Below, piece after piece: positions 24,392 through 35,916 of a DNA stretch of 64,000 nucleotides (position 1 is its first letter; the number at the start of each line of letters is the position of its first letter). The position numbers were made by a program, and so were the translations under genes. A model generated the notes under the pieces. That model did no database searches. It saw only the letters and a list, made by a program, of their open reading frames with translations, and was not told the origin of the DNA. The stretch comes from Trogon surrucura (Eukaryota; Chordata; Aves; Trogoniformes; Trogonidae): assembly GCA_020746105.1 (NCBI GenBank), contig CM036657.1, positions 2,410,580 through 2,474,579 on the forward strand, in the 5' to 3' direction.

Positions 24392-24968
24392 TGTGGTGGT
24401 TTGACCACGACTGGAGGCCAGGAGCCCACCAAAGCTACTCTATCACTCCCCCTTCTTAGGCAGACAGGGGAAAGGGAAAATTTAATGAAAGGCTCATGGG
24501 TCAAGATAAGGACATGTTAATAAAGTAAAAGCCAAGGTCACATGCAGAAGCAAAGGCAAACAAAAAGATTGTTCTCTACTTCCCATCAGCATGTGATGTC
24601 CAGCTGCTTCCTGGGAAGCAGAGCTTCAGCAAGTTGCTCTAGATGACAAACACAAATAATGAATGCCACAATTTCTTCCTCCTTTCTTTTAGCTTTTATA
24701 TCTGAACTGGCATCATAGGGCATGGAATACCCCTTTGGTCAGTCTGGGTCAGCTGGCCCAACTGTGTCCCCTCCCAAGATGTTGCCCACCCTCAGCCTAC
24801 TGTCGGGGAAACGTTGGAAAACCCCAGCCTCGGTGCTGTGTGAGCCCTGCTCAGCAGTAGCCAAAACCCTGGGGTGCTCTCAGCACCCTTCCAGCTACCA
24901 CTCCAAAAACACAGCACCGAGAGAGCTGCTGTGGGAAGATTAACTCCACCTCAGTCAGACACTATACA
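24392..24968 (-). mobile_element. Solo ERV LTR, avian ERVL-like family
   Basis: Plus-strand text runs TGTGGTGGTTTGACC...CACTATACA. Minus-strand features are the start near 24,968, a TATA-like ATATAAAAGC near 24,698 and a poly(A)-side block near 24,520. It shares CATGGAATA(C/T)CCCTTTGGTCAG and CACCCTCAGCCTACT with the LTR at 37,699-38,253. No matching target duplication was found, so the ends are approximate. Confidence 0.75.
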
Positions 24969-25367
24969 GAAGGCAGTTGGATTCAGTCTGTTGTCTCCAA
25001 CTCTGTAGTAGGATGGATATGTGAGGATGCATGTGTCATCAAGAGTGAAATTGATGTTGCACTGTAATTTGAAGTGAATATTTTTCTTAGCTGAGAAAAA
25101 GTTTGCTTTAGTGGTGGCACCTCCTAAATTTCACCACAACAAAGAATCTAAAAATTCTAAAAATATTTTCCTTACATTTATTTTAATCATTCAGATTTTA
25201 GACTGCTTTTTATTGAAAGAACAGAAGACTGCTGAATTTTTATGAATATTTCCAATGTAGGATATGATTGATTGGGAGAGAACGGCAGAATATTTTTATG
25301 ATGAGCTGCAATTTAATATTTTGCTTATGTACCGGAAAAAGTTGCATTTTTTAAACGATGTTGAGTT
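24969..25367. other. Unclassified AT-rich spacer between LTR and provirus B
   Basis: No gene or recognised repeat. Confidence 0.5.
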
Positions 25368-25373
25368 GATAGC

Positions 25374-25753
25374 TGAAGAGGGTCCCTTTGGAGAGCCGGT
25401 CAAGACAACGACAAATCCCACCGATACGGCTACAAGTCGTTCTCCCTTTATTGCTCCGGACAGCGCAATATATACAGTTAAGGGGCAGGCGCGTGGACAC
25501 TGCTTAACAGAGTTGGTCAGTTACAGGTTTACATGCGCCAGCGTTTTATTGGGCAGTGCCATTCCACTATGCAGGCGGCTCTGGCCCCCCCTCTCTCCCC
25601 CCTGGCAAGGCTCTTCACAAAACAGATACACCTCCTCCTCCTCCTCCTGCCCCAAGGCAGCTCCAAGGACAGAGCCTATATTTAGGCCTAGGCTGGGTTG
25701 TCCAAACCTTTAAAGGGATACTGCGCCTCTGCTCCACAAGAAATTCCCCTACA
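25374..25753 (-). repeat. 3' LTR of provirus B, with 25-bp micro-inversion
   Basis: Aligned to the other LTR, bases 25,480-25,504 are the reverse complement of the expected sequence. The flanks now read GTTAAG...CTTAAC, a 6-bp inverted repeat. The rest aligns directly apart from small indels (380 versus 402 bp). Confidence 0.88.
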
Positions 25754-25937
25754 TATCCCCCTTTTTCTTTTTGGACAACCCAGGCTTCGTCCGCTAGCTT
25801 GCTTATCATTTTCTTGATTACACTCATCAAACAACTAAACATAACTAAGCCTATAACAATTGAAACTGCAATAACCAAAAATGCCTTAACTAAACTCCTA
25901 ATTCATCCTGTCAAAGTTCTCACACCCATCACCCTAA

Positions 25938-26212
25938 ATCATCCAGACCCGCAGTCGCTGGGGAGCCCCTGTTGCAGCGAGGTTTCTGGAGAACCCTCCC
26001 GACAATTGGGAAGTCCTACACAGTGCGTCCACCCGTAGGTGAGGTTTCCGAAGTCGCTGCAAGAGGGTCCAGCATTTATACTATTAAATAAACAACTTCA
26101 CATAACGTTGAATGCGGGAACATCTGATGTTGTTTGCTCCATTGAATTCTTCTCACAGCTTGGCCAGGGCTGAAGGAAGAATGCAAAGGAGTCTCCCTAT
26201 CTATTTTGGTCC
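25938..26212 (-). repeat. Foreign LTR segment inside provirus B
   Basis: The minus strand of this interval matches 54,357-54,659 of the plus-strand LTR near 54 kb, including a TATA region (AATAGTATAAATGCTGGACC), GGACCCTCTTGCAGC and CCAGCGACTGCGG. Provirus A has only two bases at this place. Joints fall on GGACCAAA and ATGAT, shared by recipient and donor. Confidence 0.9.
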
Positions 26213-27085
26213 TTAATCACACACTTCTAACAAAGCAAAAGGCAGCTGGTTTCCCCCACCTTGCTTTTACCTAAAGAAGATCACTCTGCTGGTTAGAACC
26301 ATGAATCTTAACACCTGTTATGTGACTTTGATTAGACAGTCTTACACAACCAATACAAGCTTCATTGTTAGTCACACAAAGAGGACACATATTAATACAA
26401 CAGGTAACATTGAGAACAGTTACATTTTCCCATAATTGCTCTGCCATCAGCCGTAAGCATCTTCTGCCAGTCCAACCCATGTCATCGTTGGTAATCGGTA
26501 CCTCAGGGTCCCATCACGTCACTGGGCGAAACAAAGGGGTTCAACAGGCAGGCCCAGTGCACGGTCGTGTTGCTGCTACGCTGTTGAAGTGACAGGATGC
26601 TGCACAGCCACATCATGCAGGATCATGCGGTTCCCAGGTCCCTTGTCTGTTATTAATAATAACAGGACACGCAATCGAACTGGCTGCTTCCCAATCTCCC
26701 TCTGTTATAGCGTCTCTGATGACACCGCTCCATCGCTGTTGCAAAGGATCCTTTATGGTTCGAGCTTGAAAATCAGGCTTGAGTGAGGGAGCTGATGGTA
26801 GTGGGGGAGCTGAACTGGTTTAAGGGTTTCTTCTACTTCTTGCTGTCTAGCTGATAATTCAGCGAGTTTGTTCAGGATCTCTTTCAGGGGTTCATCTTGA
26901 TCTTGTGTTTTGTTTTTTTTCTCCTCTTTTTTTTTTCTTTTTTTTTCTTTTTTTTTTTTTTTTCTTATTAGCTCAAGTATTTCTTCAATCACTCTGTTAT
27001 CACACAGGGAGAGCAGACTTCCCAGGTCTGTTTTGATCACACTCTCCCGTTCACTCCCATGCACATCTGGTGTACAAGAAGTGTC

Positions 27086-27587
27086 TTATCTGTTCATTCT
27101 CACGAACAAGCTCTCAACATGAGCTGTACTCGGCATGATTTCTAGAGTCCGTATTATGGTTTTCCAAACCGTTCCTAGTTCTTTCGCTTCTTTTCCTTCT
27201 TTTCCTCCCTCTAGAGTACAGTCCCACAAAAGGTCTCCTACTTCACGCCATTCCGTGGAACTAAAGATTAATGATGGGTCTTTCATTTTCTCCCGCTTCC
27301 GAGCCCATGGGGCTAATATGTCTCGCTCCTTTACTTTTCCTCCTCTCTTAGAGAGTATACTAAGGAGGCGAGTTGCCGCGTCCGTTTCCATCGCGGTCTT
27401 ACCTTGGCAGGGGCTTGATCGGCCGCTCAAGCTCTGGTCTCCGGTGCCCTTTTGGCCACACCCGGAACTCTCCCGCCTCCAGCTCTCCGGCTCCCAAATC
27501 GGCTCACGTCCGATGCTTTGGAGTCTTCCCGCATTTAAGCAATCCGCATTTAAGCGTCCATAGAGGGTCCCTTGTTCGGGCGCCAGA
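27086..27587 (-). pseudogene. gag 5' fragment of provirus B
   Basis: The minus-strand frame continues from the LTR leader through the gag ATG at about 27,394 and stops at 27,086. It is nearly the same as the gag start of provirus A, but after the LEIM block it jumps to downstream sequence (the segment missing relative to A), so Gag is truncated. Confidence 0.7.
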
Positions 27588-28254
27588 TGAAGAGGGTCCC
27601 ATCGGAGAGCCGGCCAAGACAATGAGAAATCCCACCGATATGGCTACAAGTCGTCCTCCCTTTATTACTCCGGACAGCCCAATATGTACAGTTCAGCAGT
27701 GTCCCCGTGCCTGCCCCTTAACAGAGTTGGTCAGTTACAGGTTTACACGCGCCAGCGTTTTATTGGGCAGTGCCATTCCACTATGCAGGCAGCTCTCGCC
27801 CCCCCTTCTCCCCCCGGGGCCAGCACCTCCAGCCAAGCATCTCGCAAAGCTCTCACAAAACAGATAAAACCTCCTCCTCCCCGTGTCCCAAGACAGCTTC
27901 AAGGAGAGAGCCTTTGTTCAGGCCTAAGCTGGGTTGTCCAAACCTTTAAAGGGATACCACGCCCCAGGTCCACAAGAAATTCCTCTACAGATAGCTTTTG
28001 CGAGTATATGCAAATTTGTTTTGGGTATTGCTTTTAAATTTTACAGGAATGATTTAGATGAAATATTTCAGTGTATTATGGCTTCCTGTGATTCAAAATG
28101 TAGAGGAGACAGGAATTCATTTTGGAAGCAATTGTCATTTAAGAAAAACCATCCTCAAATATAAAACATTATATAGGAAGTTTGAATTATTAACAACAAA
28201 CCTAGCAAGGGAGAAGTACATTTTTATAAGAAAAAACAATCCAGAGATCTCAAG

Positions 28255-28450
28255 ATCATAGGATAATTCAGACTGGAAGGAGCCTCAAGAGCTGTCTGCT
28301 CCAACTTCCTTCTCAAAGCAGGATCAACTATGATGTCAGCCCAGGTTTCTCAGGGCTTTATTCAGTCTGACCTTGAAAACCTCCAAGAATGGAGACTGCA
28401 CAACCTCTCTGGATGCCTGCTCCACTGCTTGACTGTCCTTATGCTTTTTC
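28255..28450 (-). mobile_element. Very old CR1 LINE 3' end
   Basis: Minus-strand CR1 3' sequence recognisable from ATCATAGGATAATTCAGACTGGAAGG through CTTGAAAACCTCCAAG. Heavily diverged; about 200 bp. Confidence 0.65.
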
Positions 28451-30361
28451 CATGATATTCAGTGTAATGCATTTGGTGAGATTTGGTGAACTGCAGGACT
28501 ATACCTTATGACCTTCTACAAAACAAAACTTTTCAGAGGTTTATATGAAGCTCAGATATGAATCGCTGGTTACTGATAATGGGGCTTTTTTATGGCAAAG
28601 GTTCTTTTGTTTTGGCCCTCCCCATTAAAATGGTTTAACCAAAATATGCTTTATACTGACAAAAACAGATATTTCAGGTGGTGTCTCTATTAACTAATAA
28701 AAACTCTCTATTTCAGTTAGACATTTTATGGATTTTTTTTTTAAACCTAAGTAACCTGATAGTTACGTTTAAATTTTGAAGATGGTAAGTAGGTATGACT
28801 CCTCATACTATTTTTATTTCACTACCGTCTGGAAAAAAAAATGAAAAAACTACAAGAGAGAAATACTGTGTTCCAAGGTGGTGAATTTATTTGGTCAAAT
28901 TAAGTCAATTTTCTAAGTAGAATTTTATTTATTTCAATGAATATTCTGCCTAAGTGCTCAGGTTTCATTGATGTGTTAATACGTGGCCAATCAACCATGA
29001 CAGTATGCAGAAAGTAAAATTTTCTGAGCCATGATGTTTCTTATGATTCATCCAGGTATAATTCTGAGTCACTTGAGTTGCCCCAGTCATTCATCTCAGT
29101 TAATGGTAAAAGTACAAGATAAACTTCCTGGAATTGATAAACTTCTGTAAAGAATATCCTTCAATGGGAATTACTTGATTTCAGGTATTTGGGTTGGTAA
29201 AATCAATCCTTTAGTGTTAGTTATTAATTCTTTTCAATAAAAACTGTAATTTGTCATGAGGAACTTATTTTTAGGTGACTAATTATTTGTTAACTACTCT
29301 AAGAAAAAATCTTGGCAGGCAATAAAGGGAGGCAGAACGATTGCAGTTGTTCCGTTCACTGTCTCTCTCTTCAATATTATCTTTAAGAGGGCCTGAATAT
29401 TTGATTCAAAATAATACAACTTTTTATTGATCTTTATTGGGTTTTTATAAAAGTGTCATTGAGTTGCTGACACAATGACAGGAAATAACAAGGAAATGTA
29501 TGTTTACACTGTATACAGTGATGGTGTAGAGTCAATAAAGCTTGTGATGAGGAAAATATATTTTTCACTGTTTTTTTGACATGCATATCTGTTACGTGGT
29601 ATTTCTTTACTCATTTTTCAGTCAAACCCTAGTGGAAAACTCTTGAAAAATTTGTCATCATTACTTCATTTTTGGGGAAACCAAGATAAATTAGAGAAAA
29701 AAGAGAAGAGCAGAACTGAAAAAAGACCCCCAAAAAAGTAATTGCAACAGCAGAGCTAAGCATATATTTATTAATAATTCTCATTTGTTCTATATCTGCA
29801 CTTCAGTTAAAGGTTGTCATTGTAGTGTTTCTAAAGCCTATCCAAATTAGACTTAATGCAGTTTAAATAAAAATATCAGCAAAGCTGTGATGCTATAAGC
29901 ACAGATCAAGTCTGCCCAAGATTGTAGGACTCGTGACTCTGATCATACTTCATTATTTTCAGTTTGGAGCAGTCATTCCTGTTTTTCTGATACTGTAAAC
30001 TGAGTTGGCAGGTTCTCCTGAGTATCTCTGAAATTCATCTATTCTTTCTTTCTTTGGGAATTATTTCTTTCATGGTGAAAGCAATTATTAGTAACTAGGG
30101 TATTATTCTTTTTCTCTCTGACCTTTCAAGGAAGCATATATGTGCCTGCTGGTGGAGGGTCACTGTGAGACAAACCTCTCATATTTTATCCAGACTTCAA
30201 TAGCTGTCTGACAGTGAGACTCACAATACCAAAAAAGTTCAAATACTGCTTTGTCTTTTTCATTTGCTAGACTTCAAAGTTGATAAACTCGCACTTTTTC
30301 TTAACTCAGTTAATATATGAGGAATTTGAAAATTTGAATTTCGCAAGGGCCTCTCTCAATA
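28451..30361. other. AT-rich non-coding region, no gene seen
   Basis: No recognised repeat, exon or RNA gene in 1.9 kb. Likely old unique or intronic sequence. Confidence 0.5.
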
Positions 30362-31770
30362 CCAGAGAATCACAGAATCATAGAATCATTAAGGTTGGAA
30401 AAGACCTCTAGATCATCCTATCGCTAGTTATTTGGGAGAAGAAACCAACCCCCACCTCACTACAACCTCCTTTCAGGTAGTTGTAAGAGCAATGAGGTCT
30501 CCCCTCAACCTCCTCTTATCCAGGCTAAGCAATCCCAGATCCCTCAGCCACTCCTCCTAAGACTTGTTCTCCAGACCCTTCATCAGCTTCGTTGCCCTTC
30601 TCTGGACACCTCCGTGTCTCTGTCTTATACTGCAGTGCCCAAAACTGCACACAGTACTCAAGCTGCAGCCTCACCAGTGCTGAGTACAGGGGCACCATCA
30701 CTTCCCTGCTCCTGCTGGCCACACTGATTCTGATCCAGGCCAGGATGCCGTTGGCCTTCTTGTCCCCCTGGGCACACTGCTGGCTCCTGTTCAGTCGGCT
30801 GTCCAGCAACACCCCCAGGTCCTTTTCTGCCAAGCCACTCCTCCCCAAGCCTGTAGCGCCGCTGGGGGTTGTTGGGACCCAAGTGCAGGACCCGGCACTT
30901 GGCCTCGTTGAACCTCATACAGTTGACCTTGGCCCATCGATACAACCTGTCCAGATCCCTCTGCAAGGCCTTCCTACCCTCCAGCAGATCAACACTCCTG
31001 TTCAACTTGGTGTCATCTGCAAATTTACTGAGGGTGCACTCGATTCCCTCATTCAGATCAATGATAAAAATGTTAAACAAGACTGGCTGTAAAACTGAGC
31101 TCCGGGGAACACCACTCGTGACTGGCCGCCAACTGGATTTAACTCCATTCACCACAACCCTCTGGGCTCGGCCATCCAGCCAGCTTTTATACAGTGAAGA
31201 GTACACCTGTCTAAGCCATGAGCCGCCAGCTTCTCTAGCAGAATGTTGTGGGAGACGGCGTCAAAGGCTTTACTGAAGTCCAGGTGGACAACAGCTACAG
31301 CCTTTCCCTTATCCACTAGGTGGGTCACCTGGTCATAGAAGGAGATCAGGTTGGTCAAACTGGACCTGCCTTTCATGAACCCATGCTGACTGGGCCTGAT
31401 CCCCTGGTTGTCCTGCATGTGCCGTGTGAGTGCACTCAAGATTAACTGCTCCGTGATCTTCCCCAGGACTGAGGTCAAGCTGACAGGCCTGTAATTCCCC
31501 GGATCCTCCTTCTGGCCCTTCTTGTAGATGGGCATCACGCTGGCAAACCTCCAGTCATCTGGGACTTACCCCATTAACCAGGACTGCAGATAAATGATGG
31601 AGAGTGGCTTGGTAAGCTCCTCCACCAGCTCCCTCAGCACTCTCAGGTGGATCTCATCTGGCCCCATGGACTTGTAAGGCATAGGAGGTCACTAACCGCT
31701 TCCTCCTGGATTATGGGGGGTTTATTCTGCTCTCCATCCCTGTCATCCAGGTCAGAGGGCTAAATACCCT
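30362..31770 (-). mobile_element. CR1 LINE, 3' part, split by an opposite CR1
   Basis: The 3' end CACAGAATCATAGAATCATT is at 30,367. Then 30,412-31,770 is ORF2 reverse transcriptase and C-terminus on the minus strand (31,538-31,149 includes [19 protein letters not shown] and [15 protein letters not shown]). Frames break near 31,190 and 30,850. The element resumes at 33,157. A stretch of about 600 bp (30,412-31,020) is nearly identical to the CR1 at 47,200-47,810. Confidence 0.85.
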
Positions 31771-31869
31771 TGATATGCCTTGAGATGGCACCAAGGATAA
31801 GTCGTTCCATCACTTTCCCTGGGAAAGTGATGGAACGACTTATCCTTGGTGCCATCTCAAGGCATATCA
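31771..31869. repeat. Perfect inverted repeat, 49-bp arms, 1-bp loop
   Basis: Arms 31,771-31,819 and 31,821-31,869 pair without a mismatch around T31,820. The right arm is genuine CR1 ORF2 sequence and the left arm is its copy. Confidence 0.97.
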
Positions 31870-33156
31870 GGGATAAGAGGGTCATTAGAGACAGTCAACA
31901 TGGCTTCACCAAAGGGAAGTCGTGCTTGACTAACCTCATAGCCTTTTATGAGGATATAACAAGGTGGATAGATGATGGCAGAGCGGTGGATGTGGTCTAC
32001 CTTGACTTCAGTAAAGCATTTGACACAGTCTCCCACAGCATCCTTGCTGCTAAACTGAGGAAGTGTGGTCTAGACTCTCGGGTAGTGAGGTGGACTGCGA
32101 ACTGGCTAAGGGGAAGAAGCCAAAGAGTTGTGGTCAATGGGGCAGAGTCTGGTTGGAGACCTGTATCCAGTGGAGTGCCTCAAGGGTCGGTACTGGGACC
32201 AGTATTATTCAATATATTCATCGATGACTTGGATGAGGGACTAGAGAGTACTATCAGCAAGTTTGCTGATGACACCAAGCTGGGAGGAGGGGCTGACACA
32301 CCAGAAGGCTGTGCTGCCATCCAGCGAGACCTGGACAGGCTGGAGGGTTGGGCGGGGAAAAATTTAATGAAATATAACAAGGGTAAATGTAGGGTCTTGC
32401 ATCTGGGTAGGAACAACCCCAGGTTCCAGTATAAGTTGGGGAATGACTTATTAGAGAGCAGTGTAGGGGAAAGGGACCTGGGAGTCTTGGTGGACAGCAG
32501 GATGACCATGAGCCAGCACTGTGCCCTTGTGGCCAGGAAGGCCAATGGCATCCTGGGGTGTATTAGAAGGGGGGTGGTTGGTAGGTCGAGAGAGGTTCTC
32601 CTTCCCCTCTACTCTGCCCTGGTGAGACCCCATCTGGAATACTGTGTCCAGTTCTGGGCCCCTCAGTTCAAGAAAGACAGGGAACTGCTGGAGAGAGTCC
32701 AGCACAGGGCAACTAGGATGATTAAGGGAGTGGAGCATCTCCCTTATGAGAAAAGACTGAAGGAGCTGGGGCTCTTTAGTTTGGAGAAGAGGAGGCTGAG
32801 GGGTGACCTCATTAATGTTTACAAATATATCAAGGGTGAGTGTCACGAGGATGGAGCCAGGCTCTTCTCGGTGACAACCACTGATAGGACAAGGGGTAAT
32901 GGGCTGAAACTGGAACATAAGAGGTTCCGCTTAAACTCGAGAAGAAACTTCTTCTCAGTGAGGGTGACGGAGCCCTGGAACAGGCTGCCCAGAGAGGTTG
33001 TGGAGTCTCCTTCTCTGGAGACATTCAAGACCTGCCTGGACACGTTCCTGTGTGGCATAGTCTAGGCATTCCTGCTCTGGCAGGGGGATTGGACTTGATG
33101 ATCTTTCGAGGTCCCTTCCAATCCCTAACATTCTATGATTCTATGATTCTATGATA
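31771..33156 (+). mobile_element. Young CR1 LINE with fold-back 5' end
   Basis: A 3' portion of ORF2 is open from about 31,821 to 33,065 (RT through C-terminus, including [15 protein letters not shown] and [11 protein letters not shown]) and ends in the usual 3' tail with several ATTCTATG units at about 33,132-33,156. It closely matches the full-length CR1 at 49,254. The first 49 bp (31,771-31,819) are an exact reverse complement of the next 49 (31,821-31,869), so the element begins with a perfect hairpin. It sits within the minus-strand CR1 30,362-33,815. Confidence 0.92.
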
Positions 33157-33815
33157 ACTGGTCTGATATTAAAGACTGAAACAAAGGCGGCATTAAATAC
33201 CTCAGCCTTGTCCTCATCCTTGGTGACAATGTTCCCCCCCGCATCCAATAAAGGAGGGAGATTCTCCTTGGCTCTCTTTTTTTTTTTCTTAATTTATTTG
33301 AAAAAAAAAAAAAAAGTATTATCTCTTACGACAGTGGCCAGTCTGTGCTCTATCTGGGCTTTTGCCTTTCTTATGTCTGCATGACCTAACTAGATCACTG
33401 TACTCTTCTTGAGCTGCCTACCCCTTCTTCCAAAGGTAGTAAACTCTCCTTTTTTTTTTTTTTTTTCTTTTTTCCCCCCGAGTCCCAGCAAAAGCTCCCT
33501 GTTAAGTAAGTCAGTTTCTGTGATGGTGACTATGTCACAGCTATCCTGCTGCATGATGGCTCCCAGCTCCTCCTGCTTGTTGCCCATGCTGCGTACATTG
33601 GTGTAGATGCACTTGACCTGGGCTATTGATTTCACCCCCAACATTGGTATACTGTCCCTAGGCTCATCTCTACTGAGCCTGGTTCTATCCCCTTCCCGCT
33701 TTGAACCTGATTTAAAGCCCTATTAAGGAGCCCTGCCGACTCATGAGCGAGTATCCTTTTCCCCCTTTGAGACAGCTGAACTCCATCTGTCGCCAGCAGG
33801 CCTGGTGACATGTAA
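33157..33815 (-). mobile_element. CR1 LINE, upstream part of the split element
   Basis: The minus strand carries the CR1 segment between RT and endonuclease (33,157-33,400). After a deletion it carries the start of ORF2 and the end of ORF1 (33,480-33,815, with [18 protein letters not shown] and DIVTITETDL). Poly(T/A) runs at 33,277-33,316 and 33,450-33,477 mark the damaged middle. Confidence 0.8.
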
Positions 33816-33944
33816 TGTCTTATTTAAGACATGCCATGAGATTTCTTATTTAAATATTTGGATTAATTCAAGGCTAACAGTAAAATTATTCAGATTCATT
33901 ATACATCTTTCTCCAAGCAAATATAATATGAATTTGAAAAATTC

Positions 33945-34119
33945 ATTAGAGTAGCGATAAAACGCCAAAGGTCACGGGTTCAATTCCCGTTCGGTTCTCA
34001 CATGTTGCCTGACCTTGTTGAGAGGTGGTGTCCCTGCCCATGACAGGGAGGTTGGATTAAAATGATCTCTAAGGTCCCTTCCAGCCCAGGCCATTCTATG
34101 ATTCTATGATTCTATGATA
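33945..34119 (+). mobile_element. tRNA-Ile/CR1 chimeric SINE (TguSINE1-like), 5'-truncated
   Basis: 33,945-34,000 matches the 3' half of a tRNA-Ile(AAT) gene: ...ATAAAACGCCAAAGGTCACG then B box GGTTCAATTCC. After a short linker, 34,040-34,119 is a CR1-type 3' tail ending in ATTCTATG repeats. A tRNA head with a CR1 tail is the build of the songbird SINE TguSINE1, which uses CR1 machinery to move. The A box half is lost or heavily altered. Confidence 0.82.
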
Positions 34120-35659
34120 ATGGAAGGTAGTAGTAAGGATCTTGAAATATGTCATAGTTTTATACCTTAATTATCTGTTAGTTCTTCAAATTGTTGGACT
34201 TTCTGCTCTTAATCAGTGCTTTTCTAAACATTTTTGCATTTTGTAGATTGCTGTCTTTTGATTGTGTTTTTACATTTAACTTGATGGATTTTGAGCCTTT
34301 CTATCTTCCTCGTTTAGACACAACTTCTGGTTTTTGGAAAATGTATTATTGCTTCTTGTAATTTCCCTGCTGTTTAGCCTTGCTTGGATTCCTTTTACTC
34401 ACTCTTATTATTTTGATAGGTGATGTACATTTGTTCTCAGTGTCCAGCATGTTGTCTAAGTAGCCTTCACATTATCTGTACAGATTTTGCTCTTAATTAT
34501 TTTTTGAGGAAGTTTTTGTATTTCTATTTAATTTTCCTCTGTAAAACTGAACATAACATGGCTTTTCTTGCTCTTGCAAAGATATTGAATTTAAGTACTC
34601 CATTACAGAGCGATGGAATAATGCAATGAACCAGGTCTTGCATGGTGGACTAAGTCACTCAGGACTGAGTCAAGAGTTCTTCAGCTTTTGTGGATTCGTG
34701 GCTAGCTGTTCCAAGGGACCATCATTGTCAGTGTCTAAAAACTTGATATTGGGTCTAGTACTTGATCTAGTACTGCTATGCTTCATTTCTTCTTAGTATG
34801 TGTGATGGCCTTCAATATCTCATAGTTGCTACTATCATGTTGTTTGGGTGCACAGTAATGCCACCCTAATGCTATGTTTTATTTCTGTTTAGACCTGAAA
34901 TTTCAGTTTCTATAGATTCTCTTACTGATATTTATATATATTCATGTGGTATAATTTCATATCTAAGATAATATCTTTTTTTTTCATCTAACACCTTGCT
35001 ACTTGAGCTTTGAAGACACATTTTTGTTGAGATGCAGAATGTTACTTCTGGTTCATTTCTCAAAATAGCTCTCATAACATAGTGGCATGTGGTCTAACAA
35101 TTTGCTGAAACATTCTTGACCAGCTCTATTAAAGTTCACTTGTAAAAAAAACCCTCTCTATAGACTTCTTGCACACACATGTAGCTTATTTCCCTATAGG
35201 TAACAAAACTTCTTAAAGGGAATCCTTGATTGATGTGATTTAGAGCCACTCACCAATGTGATTATACCCTGTGTCCTGTGTCCCAAGTTGAGATATGGTA
35301 GCTAAATTCAGGATCTAAGTAATCATAAACAGCAAGGTTGGAAGGGACTGAGTTCCTCTTAAACTATTCTTCTTTAAAATAAACTGTACCCATTGTTATT
35401 TCTGAAAGACATTTGTCTAACCTGATACTAAAGACATCCTTTTCTTGTCTCCTCTTCCTTCATTTTCTTTCTCTTCCTGTCTGGAACTGCCTACTCAGTG
35501 ACATTTATAAGGGAGATCCTGGAATGCTATTCACCCTTGATCTCAACTTGAAGCCCTCCACTGTCATAGATCTAGTTGCATGGATCAACCTTCCTCGAAC
35601 AGGTCTATAGTCTCCTAGCTGTCTTCAAACCCCAAAGATCCCACAGGTCTGCACTTAAA
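34120..35659. other. AT-rich non-coding region, no gene seen
   Basis: No repeat or exon recognised. Open frames of 65-83 codons show no domain. Confidence 0.5.
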
Positions 35660-35916
35660 TGGAGATCTAGAGCTGCGTCCACCTCTGGGCTCCCCAGTTC
35701 AAGGAAGAAGTTCCTCCCCATGAGAGTGGTGAGACCCTGGCACAGGTTGCCCAGAGAGGGGGTGGAAGCCCCATCCCTGGGAGTTTTTAAGGCCAGGTTG
35801 GATGGGGCTCTGAGCAGCCTGATCTAGTGGGGGATGTCCCTGCCCATGGCGGGGGGGTTGGAACGAGATCATCTTTAAGGTCCTTTCCAACCCTGACAAT
35901 TCTATGATTCTATGAA
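35660..35916 (+). mobile_element. Old CR1 LINE 3' end
   Basis: Plus-strand CR1 C-terminus ([20 protein letters not shown], then ...AFKARLDGALSSLI-like) followed by the 3' UTR and ATTCTATGATTCTATG at the end. Confidence 0.85.

Larger units (their letters stand above)
25374..27989 (-). mobile_element. ERVK-like provirus B, same internal deletion as A, 6-bp target duplication
   Basis: Inverted relative to A and 1.1 kb from it. Flanked by GATAGC at 25,368-25,373 and 27,990-27,995. The 5' LTR is 27,588-27,989 (402 bp) and the 3' LTR 25,374-25,753 (380 bp). The internal 1.83 kb has the same order as A: primer site, gag start, K/E-rich run, late gag, env end, polypurine tract. B lacks about 230 bp that A has just after the LEIM block (22,500-22,738). 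B also carries a 262-bp foreign insert at 25,943-26,204. The different target sites prove two separate integrations. Confidence 0.95.

Noticed and set aside
21646..27989. Proviruses A and B as the two arms of one segmental inverted duplication
   Set aside because: The target duplications differ and homology stops at the LTR ends; the DNA between and outside does not match.
32180..32918. Long open frames on the strand opposite CR1 ORF2 (also at 49,343-49,815, 36,836-37,303 and 60,990-61,729)
   Set aside because: They repeat at every young CR1 copy, are exact shadows of ORF2 and match no protein family.
33945..34005. Possible functional tRNA-Ile gene
   Set aside because: Only the 3' half with the B box is recognisable, and it runs directly into a CR1 tail, so it is a SINE.
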